Below are positions 1-6,000 of a DNA stretch of 7,995 nucleotides, one piece after another. The notes beneath the pieces are model-generated. The model was given only the letters and a program-made list of their open reading frames with translations, ran no database searches and was not told where the DNA came from. The position numbers were made by a program, and so were the translations under genes. Source of the stretch: Bryobacterales bacterium. Lineage in GTDB: Bacteria; Cyanobacteriota; Vampirovibrionia; Obscuribacterales; Obscuribacteraceae. Position 1 is the stretch's first letter, and every line of letters starts with the position of its first letter. The stretch is taken from contig CAJCHQ010000405.1 of assembly GCA_903970295.1 (NCBI GenBank), forward strand, positions 1 through 7,995, read 5' to 3'.

Positions 1-1
1 T

Positions 2-139
2 TTAGCTGTCGCCGAGAGGGCGGCAGCGGCAGCGCGCCGACTCCAAGTCCTTCGCGACTACTACAAATCGATCAGCTCGTCAAATCTGCCAGCGGCGAAG
101 ATATTTGACTCACGACCGGCAGAAATATTTGCCGCGTAA
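2..139 (+). CDS. C-terminal fragment of an unidentified protein (5' truncated by window edge)
   Basis: Reading frame 2 is open from the left edge to a TAA at 137-139 and gives 45 residues. The peptide starts with an Ala/Arg-rich stretch (LAVAERAAAAARRLQVLRDY) that should form a long helix, then a short polar tail ending PAEIFAA. The helix-like composition and the absence of a competing frame suggest the true end of an upstream gene. The family cannot be identified from this little sequence. It lies 88 bases upstream of the YqhA-like gene on the same strand. A chance open frame at the window edge remains possible. Confidence 0.45.
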   Translation, partial: LAVAERAAAAARRLQVLRDYYKSISSSNLPAAKIFDSRPAEIFAA

Positions 140-171
140 CAATCTGCTGTGTGTGCTCGACTGAGTGAACA

Positions 172-187
172 TAACCTGGTCCGGTTA
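172..187. promoter_or_regulatory. Short imperfect palindrome upstream of the YqhA-like gene
   Basis: TAACC (172-176) and GGTTA (183-187) form inverted 5-bp arms 40 bases before the ATG of the next gene. This could be a small operator or chance. No convincing -35/-10 pair was recognised around it. Confidence 0.15.
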
Positions 188-227
188 ATTTGCTCATTTT
201 CTAGTCAGACCAAGGAAGAAAGCCAAT

Positions 228-758
228 ATGGATAAGCAAACCCATTCCGAGACATCAAGCACACCAAAGCCAAAACCTACGGAGATAGCGAGCCCGAAGG
301 AAATGAACTTTCTTGAAAAGATGGTCTTGGCATTTCGGCTAATTTTGGTCCCATTCCTTGTCGGATTGAGCATCGCCTTGCTCTTCCTCGGGCAACAGTT
401 TGTTCTTGACTTGCAGTGGCTGCACGCTGACACTGCTCACATCAAGACTCACGTATACTTGCTCCTGGAAGACTTGATGCAGGTTCAACTTGTGGTCACG
501 ACTGTGATCGGTGGCTATCATATCTACATCAAACCAATTGCCACCGACAAGAGATTGTTGCAAAGTTGGCTGCGGAATATGACAGCTGAAGGCCTCAAGA
601 TTCAGATCAGTGAATCAATAGCAATGGTGACCGGTATCGGTCTGCTAGAGGACTACCAGATGGAAGACGTGACTCAGTGGGAGCTGGAAAAACATCTGGC
701 GATCCACTTCACTTTTCTGATCTCGGCGATCGTGTTGAAACACATCAAGCAGCACTAA
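228..758 (+). CDS. YqhA/UPF0114 family inner-membrane protein
   Basis: A 176-aa protein. After a polar, Pro/Lys-rich N-terminal tail (residues 1-26) come four likely membrane helices at about 35-56, 75-100, 124-140 and 151-172. It resembles E. coli YqhA from recall: a start FLEKMVLAFRLILVPFLVG, with matching blocks LRNMTAEGLKIQISESIA (about 115-132) and a C-terminal HLAIHFTFLISAIVL helix (about 156-170). The family role is not established; it is a small integral membrane protein sometimes called UPF0114. The N-terminal extension is about 25 residues longer than the E. coli protein. AAGGA (212-216) lies 11 bases before the ATG and supports this start. No partner gene is adjacent: 270 bases of hairpin-rich DNA follow. 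Confidence 0.85.
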   Translation: MDKQTHSETSSTPKPKPTEIASPKEMNFLEKMVLAFRLILVPFLVGLSIALLFLGQQFVLDLQWLHADTAHIKTHVYLLLEDLMQVQLVVTTVIGGYHIYIKPIATDKRLLQSWLRNMTAEGLKIQISESIAMVTGIGLLEDYQMEDVTQWELEKHLAIHFTFLISAIVLKHIKQH

Positions 759-765
759 ATTTCTG

Positions 766-791
766 ATTCGAAGATACTCTAGGCTTCGAAT
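766..791 (+). terminator. Candidate weak intrinsic terminator after the YqhA-like gene
   Basis: Perfect 8-bp inverted repeat ATTCGAAG / CTTCGAAT with a 10-base loop, starting 8 bases after the stop codon. Only three T residues follow (791-793), so the U-tract is poor and the stem is AT-rich. Position favours a terminator; composition makes it a weak one. Confidence 0.4.
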
Positions 792-800
792 TTGCTTCCG

Positions 801-836
801 CACCATCCGGTCTCGGCATGCCGAGCCTGGGTGGTG
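801..836. repeat. Long intergenic hairpin with a 14-bp perfect palindrome at its tip
   Basis: CTCGGCATGCCGAG (812-825) is a perfect palindrome. The flanks CACCATCCGG and CCTGGGTGGTG extend the pairing almost continuously, with one mismatch and two G-T wobbles. There is no T-tract afterwards, so it is not a simple terminator. It could be a REP-like element, a structured RNA segment or a protein-binding palindrome. Confidence 0.6.
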
Positions 837-928
837 TCCATGCTGTCGTCTCGGACTTTGCTGAATGAACATGTCTTACCGAAATTGGACAGGCTATGTG
901 CAAGTTTCAGATTCGGATGTTCAATCAG

Positions 929-968
929 GAGAGTCAGGACTCTCTGCCACGTAGCCGAAGCACGTGGC
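929..968. repeat. Two adjacent perfect hairpins in the gap before the 81-aa gene
   Basis: The first is GAGAGTC (929-935) / GACTCTC (938-944) with a 2-base spacer. One base later the second begins: GCCACGT (946-952) / ACGTGGC (962-968) with a 9-base loop. Neither is followed by a T-tract. With the hairpins at 766-791 and 801-836 they fill much of the 270-base gap. They may be leader structure for the next gene or a degenerate repeat cluster. Confidence 0.5.
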
Positions 969-1028
969 TAACCCTGCTCGCTGCCTGCTGAAGGAGCGGA
1001 GCAATTTGAAACAAAAGGAGTGCATCTT

Positions 1029-1274
1029 ATGCTGCAAACGCCTCAAGGCAACAAAGGCGCTAATGCCGGCGCTAGTGCAGGCGATATGGCTGTTTTTATA
1101 GCGGGCGCAACGATACTGTTCGCGGGCATCAGCTTCTGTCTTGTCTCCATGTTCGTCGTGTCGTTCGGCAGCTGGCAGTCGGCCTTAGGTTTCCTAGGCG
1201 TTGGTATAGTCTTGACTGGCCTCGGGCTAGCCGCGGTTATATGCATGAGAAAAAAAGTCAATCGAGCTGAATAA
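1029..1274 (+). CDS. Small two-helix membrane protein, unknown family
   Basis: An 81-aa protein. The ATG at 1029 is preferred over the in-frame GTG at 1020: AAAAGGAG (1013-1020) sits 8 bases before the ATG, while the GTG overlaps that ribosome binding site. Residues 1-18 are polar and Gly/Ala-rich (NKGANAGASAG). Two hydrophobic helices follow at about 20-46 and 53-74, joined by a short FGSWQS turn. A basic tail (RKKVNR) at the C-terminus predicts that this end stays in the cytoplasm. No conserved motif was recognised. It stands alone, with structured gaps on both sides, so context gives no role. Confidence 0.75.
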   Translation: MLQTPQGNKGANAGASAGDMAVFIAGATILFAGISFCLVSMFVVSFGSWQSALGFLGVGIVLTGLGLAAVICMRKKVNRAE

Positions 1275-1315
1275 GATACTCGATTGTAGCTTCTTATTTG
1301 CCAAGGATTTTATAG

Positions 1316-1339
1316 CGAGCGGGGAGCTCTTCCCGCTCG
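1316..1339. repeat. GC-rich hairpin between the two small orphan genes
   Basis: CGAGCGGG (1316-1323) / CCCGCTCG (1332-1339) is a perfect 8-bp stem that can extend by G-T and A-T pairs to a GCTC loop. No T-run follows (TAACTAAACG). It lies 41 bases after the 81-aa gene and 55 bases before the next ATG. It could be a hairpin terminator without a U-tract or a leader element. A second copy of ACGAGC occurs at about 1347-1352. Confidence 0.5.
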
Positions 1340-1394
1340 TAACTAAACGAGCATCGCAATTGGTGCGCTGACGAGATACTCATTGGAGTCTAAA

Positions 1395-1688
1395 ATGAGC
1401 GAGAAACCCGAAGTTGAAATAAACGCAGAAAACTTGAATGACGAAAGGGTCACCGTGACCGAATTCCAACACGTGAGTATCGCTTATAGCGGTTTTGACG
1501 TCGCCATTCCCCGTGCCATTATGCGGAAGATCGCGAGAAATGGTGAGAGAGCCTCACCTGGCGCATTCACTGCCGGCGACCCCGGGGAATACAATGTCCC
1601 TTACACTCTGAGTCGTGACGATATGGTTATTCGGGGAAAATTTACATTGGTGATCGAGGAATCGCCTGAACGCATAATGCTCCACTAG
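1395..1688 (+). CDS. Small soluble protein of unknown family
   Basis: A 97-aa protein. The ATG at 1395 is chosen because GGAG (1385-1388) sits 6 bases upstream; an in-frame TTG at 1383 would overlap that site. There is no signal peptide, membrane segment or cysteine. The N-terminus is acidic (EKPEVEINAENLNDERVTV). The middle looks mixed alpha/beta, with AIPRAIMRKIARNGERASPG a likely basic helix and turn. The C-terminus looks like beta strands (MVIRGKFTLVIEE). No family was recognised. It is followed by a clear hairpin and a T-rich stretch. Confidence 0.65.
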   Translation: MSEKPEVEINAENLNDERVTVTEFQHVSIAYSGFDVAIPRAIMRKIARNGERASPGAFTAGDPGEYNVPYTLSRDDMVIRGKFTLVIEESPERIMLH

Positions 1689-1709
1689 AAACTCCGGTGT
1701 GGGTAGGGC

Positions 1710-1777
1710 AGAAGGCGGATAAGTATACCGCCTTCTACAACTTTCGAGATCGTATTATTTTTTGGTTTTTTGTTTTT
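1710..1777 (+). terminator. Probable terminator of the plus-strand unit: perfect hairpin with delayed T-rich tract
   Basis: AGAAGGCGG (1710-1718) / CCGCCTTCT (1728-1736) is a perfect 9-bp stem with a 9-base loop, 21 bases after the stop codon at 1688. Thymine runs at 1757-1777 are interrupted by GG and G. The T-tract starts about 20 bases after the stem, too far for a canonical intrinsic terminator, so the hairpin and the tract may act separately. Confidence 0.5.
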
Positions 1778-1785
1778 AACACTAT

Positions 1786-1806
1786 GCCGAAAATATTCTT
1801 TTCGGC
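1786..1806. terminator. Second hairpin in the convergent gap
   Basis: GCCGAAAA (1786-1793) / TTTTCGGC (1799-1806) is a perfect 8-bp stem with a 5-base loop, between the convergent plus-strand orphan gene and minus-strand NIF3-like gene. The four inner A-T pairs place T residues inside the stem, and neither side has a proper external T-tract. A bidirectional stop or mRNA 3' end structure is likely but unproven. Confidence 0.4.
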
Positions 1807-1910
1807 AATTCCGTAGATCTTCGGTTTCCAGCTCTGCTAAATGTCAAACTCGGGAAAGCTGCTTGCTTCGCGGCTGTCTGGTCATGTGCCGGGCAGTTCC
1901 CCCACCAAGG

Positions 1911-2300
1911 TCAGACCGTTAAAACATCATCCTCATCACATTGTGCTCTGGTTGAAAGTGATTCAGTTACGTAAATTACAGGTTCCTCCCACGGATGATG
2001 AGCTGCAATGCCGTCCAAAAGCATTCGATGCAAAAGCTCTTCATCACGAGGAATAGCGAATTCAAGTTTAATGGAGGCGCCCTTCTCAAGCACGTTTTGT
2101 TCACCGAGCCTGGGACTGGAGCCAGGGCGTGGCCTGAATTGCTCCACACCCGGTGCAGACCACCAGGCGACTTGGTCGTAGTTCCCATAGGTCAATGGTG
2201 ACACTTTCAAGATTCCTGCAAGTAAAGCGTCCGCATGCTCTGGTGGAACGAAGGTACTGATTCTATACACGGTTTTGATTTTCAATCTATGGTTCCTCAT
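1911..2300 (-). CDS. Stand-alone NIF3/YqfO-type domain protein
   Basis: A 129-aa protein. Residues about 10-115 match from recall the CutA-like inserted domain of NIF3/YqfO proteins. That domain starts with a strand then a PEEH helix (here YRISTFVPPEHADALLAGI), then a GNYD(x)W block (GNYDQVAWWS), a GxxQFRPxxGSxPxxG block (GVEQFRPRPGSSPRLGEQN), and ends with H-P-x-EEP (HHPWEEPVIYV); all are visible. Single-domain homologues exist and are often loosely labelled structural toxin protein RtxA, a name that should not be taken as function. No metal-binding NIF3 core is present, so only the regulatory or oligomerisation-type domain can be claimed. The start is supported by AAAAGG (minus strand, 2307-2312) 6 bases before the ATG. 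Confidence 0.85.
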   Translation of the reverse strand: MRNHRLKIKTVYRISTFVPPEHADALLAGILKVSPLTYGNYDQVAWWSAPGVEQFRPRPGSSPRLGEQNVLEKGASIKLEFAIPRDEELLHRMLLDGIAAHHPWEEPVIYVTESLSTRAQCDEDDVLTV

Positions 2301-2336
2301 AGCGGGCCTTTTACCTTAGCCCCAAATAGTGTTCAG

Positions 2337-2400
2337 TTGCTGGTAGCCCAACTCCGCAACTCTAGTGTTTGTTGCCGCGGCGAAGTTGGGTTAGCTGCAA
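2337..2400. ncRNA. Long imperfect hairpin in the leader of the NIF3-like gene
   Basis: Arms 2337-2353 and 2384-2400 pair at 15 of 17 positions (one G-T wobble included). Inside the loop, GCAAC (2356-2360) pairs with GTTGC (2371-2375). The structure lies 37 bases upstream of the NIF3-like start and downstream of a possible small minus-strand ORF, so it would sit in the NIF3-like 5' leader. It lacks a T-tract on the minus strand, so it is not a plain terminator. Cis-regulatory leader, processing site or remnant repeat are all possible. Confidence 0.4.
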
Positions 2401-2435
2401 TGCGTACTTTAACAGAGCTATGCAAGAGTTGGGGT

Positions 2436-2639
2436 TCAGCTCTTAGTGACTTTGAGGGGGCCGAAAACTAATTCGTGGGGAGTCACCGATGCCATTAAGA
2501 TTCTTGGTTTATGAGGTTTATTACAATCTTGACTCGTTTCCGATGCGAGTTGAACCAGGTTCCAGGACTTGTAATTGTTTTCTTTCTTGCAGTTTTTATC
2601 CGCATCTTGTTGTGCAGATCTTTCAAAGTTTTCAACCAT
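2436..2639 (-). CDS. Possible small hydrophilic protein, unknown
   Basis: A 67-aa open frame on the minus strand. GGAAGGAA (2648-2655 on the minus strand) sits 8 bases before the ATG, a strong ribosome binding site. The peptide is Asn/Lys/Gln-rich at its N-terminal half (SAQQDADKNCKKENNYKSWN), with two cysteines and no membrane segment. No family was recognised. It lies 135 bases upstream of the NIF3-like gene on the same strand, with the 2337-2400 hairpin between them. The good ribosome binding site argues for a real gene; short length and low-complexity composition argue against. Confidence 0.35.
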   Translation of the reverse strand: MVENFERSAQQDADKNCKKENNYKSWNLVQLASETSQDCNKPHKPRILMASVTPHELVFGPLKVTKS

Positions 2640-2955
2640 ATAATCAATTCCTTCCGCAGTGTTTTTTATTTGCTGTAGTTACTTCTCGTGTTGTTAAAGC
2701 GCAGACAAGCATTAGCAGCTTCTGCTAGTAGGTCGCTCGTCGCTATAAGAACAGAACTTGATTACGGGGGTGTGTGGCAGCGTTGCAGTTGGACGGCTCT
2801 GCTGAGGGGAGCTTCGAGATTTCTCTCGTAGGCAGCAGTCTATCCAGACCTCATTACCAAGACATTACCAAGACGCGCCAACATATAAATGATGCATCAC
2901 GTGCGGGAACTGGTGCAATAATACCAAAAAAAGTTTTTTTCAGTAAAACATGTAC
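2640..2955. other. Intergenic stretch without a supported gene
   Basis: Open frames here are short, lack good ribosome binding sites or run through the terminator of the large minus-strand gene. It contains an AT-rich segment with seven A, one G and seven T (2926-2940), just downstream of that terminator. I see no tRNA, promoter or repeat I can defend. Confidence 0.5.
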
Positions 2956-2989
2956 AAATAAAAAAGAGGTGGCATACTCTGCCACCTCT
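2956..2989 (-). terminator. Intrinsic terminator of the dioxygenase fusion gene
   Basis: Read on the minus strand, a perfect 10-bp stem AGAGGTGGCA / TGCCACCTCT with a 5-base loop (2965-2989) is followed directly by TTTTTATTTGT. It begins 70 bases after the stop codon of the 1279-aa gene. This is a textbook Rho-independent terminator and closes the transcription unit. Confidence 0.93.
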
Positions 2990-3059
2990 CGTCTCATTCT
3001 TCATTCCCGGATTACTCATCGACAACAAGCCGCGAATTTTCGGCCTCACGATTTACTTA

Positions 3060-6000
3060 TCACTCGATCCGAAGATCGAGCGCGAAGTAAAGGACAGGCA
3101 TCGCCCTGCCAAAGGGCAGGCGGATGTAGACTTTGCCCAAGTAGAGGTCGTCCTCTACCAGGCGAATCTCATCGCGGATGAAGAATGCCAACCACGATGT
3201 GCCCCTATAGTCGATGACCAGCGCTTGTTTCCGGTCTGACCAGCTGACAGACTCGAAGACTTCAGCTTTGACCATTTGCATGCCCAGAATTTTGTTCACG
3301 AGAACGCTGTTCTGGCCAGCTACTTTGGCCTCCGCCCGAGCAAAGACTTTGCCGCTCCAGATAAGATTGGCAATACTTGAGAGTATGCCACCCAAAGTGG
3401 TGCCAGGTAGAATGATCGCTTTACCGATTGTTTCACCAACCGGAACCGCGGTCACCTCGCCGTTTGCATACAGTTCTTCCAGCTTCTGTGGGCTGGCCGA
3501 AGCCAGGGCTTCGAGGCTCGTATATGCTACCGGTCTTGGGTTTTCGCTTCCTTCTCTAAGTTCGCGCACCAGCTGTTGTCTGGCCGTTCCCTTATAGACC
3601 GCCAACAACTGTTCGTAGCTAATCGCTTGCACAGTTGTTCCGGCTGCTTCGTCCGCGGCTGTCGTGTCTGCATAAACCTCGAACAGCTGGTCATGGCGCC
3701 GTTTCAGCTTCAGCTGACCAAACAAACGCGAGAAGAAGTTACCACGTTTCGCCTTGGCGTCGCGCACATTGCACCACTCCCGCAACCGGGCGCAGTCATA
3801 CTCGGTCAACCGTGAGAGTCCCGGAGCAAACTGCCGGAAAATACGGTCGAGTTGTTTAATATTCACGTCGCCGGGCCGAACTCCGTCGCTGTTACCCGCA
3901 GCGGCATAGACCTGGGTATTCGATTCTTCATCAATGAGATGGACCAGACCTGGAACATAGATTTTGAGGCTCGAGCCAAAGCCGTCCAGCCCGAGTCGGC
4001 GCTTAGCGTTGAGAGTCAGTCCTTTCTGCGACTTGCGCCCAAAGAGAACAAGCGACATAACAGTGGTGACAAACGCCGTCCAGGGCGGCAGCTGGTCTTG
4101 CGTGGTCAACGCCCGATAACAGCTGCTGAAGTTGGCGACGAGAGAATCGCCTTCTTCTGCGAGATACATGTACCGATTGACAATATCTGGGTAATCAGCC
4201 GTGTGAGCATTAGCGGTTAAGGGCGCCGCGACCTGTTCATCGACTGGGGGCATGCCAATGTATTGCAGGGGTTTGCGCATGCGCTTGCGCAAAACGATCT
4301 TGAGCAAATGAGCACACTCTACCAGGGCATCCGACTTCTTCCTGATCGAAAAACCGCTGACTGCGAGAAGCCCAAATAATAGTGCGATCAAGGGGTGAGA
4401 GGCGAAAGTCTCCCAGACCATGAAGCCGCTGCCAGCAATCAGAGCGAGAGCGCTCAATTTGCCGAAGAACGACGCACGATTGATCCAATCGTTGGCGTCT
4501 TTCAGAGTGCCGAACATGTGTGGTCGCATGTCGGTCTTCCAGCGTTTCACACACTTTTCGAGGTCGAGCATGATCATCCTGCGCTTGCCAGACATAACAA
4601 GCGAGACAAACGTGTATGTGACCAGAAGCGACACGACGACAGACGTTGAGACCGCACCGGTCCAGATTGACGCGACACCGATGGCTGCGCCCATGACGAA
4701 ACTTGTGAAGGAGGCTTCCGCCAGTTCGTCAGTGCACGCTTCCACTCTCTCGAATAAGACCTGGGGGAATTTGTCGGGGTCGGGCCACAGGTTAAAGGGA
4801 TGCTCGACTCCTTCCATCTGGTCTCGCAGCTTGGGAAAATGCCGCCAGAACATGCCCATCAAGCCGTCACTGTGGAAGCTCCAGTCCATGAGCTTACCCC
4901 AGTCCTTGATCGTGAACCCGGTGGTGAATTGCCACAGGCTCAGGAACCTACGTGGCGCAGCCAGCGCGAACTCGAAGAATTGAGTGCTGCTGAGCGCATT
5001 CCCTGGCGCTTTGTATTCGACCAGGAGGCCGACTTGGACAGGGATCAGTTCCAGGTTCCCTTGATAAAGCTGTTCGAGTGCCGTGGCTAGTTCAAGATCG
5101 CCGCCGGTCAGCTCTGCGAAAGTAGTCGGCGGCTTCTCACCCAAAGCCTTCATGTAACGCAGGTAACTCCAGTTCCCGGACATGTATTCGCGCAAAAGAT
5201 CGATCATACCGAGATCGATCTCTTCACCCGTTTGCTGATTCATTAGCTTGCGCAGCGAGTTTGGCAGTCCATGGAGAACCGGTGCTCCGCACTCATGCAT
5301 GACAATGGAAAAGAGCGCAGCGTCCGCTCCATGCTCTTGGATGAACGGCCGAGTGTTAAAGCCGATACAGTCCAGTAGCTTAAAGCGGCCGACCAGCTCC
5401 CGAGTTTTCGGGTCAAACAGCTGAAAGTTTGAGCGTAAGAGCCAATGCAGCCGGTACGCGACTCGAAACTCCGCAGTTACCTGGTATTCGCCGGCGAAGT
5501 GCCGGTGTCTCGATCCTGGCATGCCCCAGAGTGGCTGGAAGTTGCGCAGAATACTGCCAAGCTGGTTTAAGAGTGGATGGCGGTCAAACAAACGCATCAA
5601 GTAGAACTTGCGCCGTTCCCCAATCAAACCTGCCCAGTCAGCTTTCATTGCCGCTTTCGTTATGTCATGCCGGATTAACTCCATCGTCCAGGGAAGCGTG
5701 TGGATTCTGACAATCTTCCCTGCCATTGCTAGCCTGGCACTCTGGAAGAGCGTCTCATCATCCATGTCTGGGTCAGACTCTAAGAGCCAGTCGCAGCATG
5801 CATTGTGGTCACGCATAAACGTCATCAGCAATATGTATTGCCCTGGAGTCATGTTGTTAGCAGCGCCGACCAGCGGCAGCCCTGGTGCCTGGTCGTCTTC
5901 GAGCAAGTCGCCCTCAGAGGTGAGCTTGAGCTTGCCATGCTCGGATGTGCGAAGCCTATCCTGCTTTTCTTTTGTTGGGCCGTATACGTTGTCCATCAAC

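Noticed and set aside
865..954. 29-codon plus-strand frame in the hairpin gap
   Set aside because: No ribosome binding site, and it spans the inverted repeats; most likely chance.
1841..2056. Plus-strand 71-aa frame
   Set aside because: Antisense to the NIF3-like gene, with no good ribosome binding site and no family resemblance.
2926..2940. Seven A, one G, seven T segment
   Set aside because: Could look like a terminator hairpin, but it lies past the genuine terminator at 2956-2989 and has no GC stem; probably simple AT-rich DNA.
2774..3181. Plus-strand 135-aa frame starting GTG
   Set aside because: It runs through the strong minus-strand terminator and into the end of the fusion gene; composition is not protein-like.
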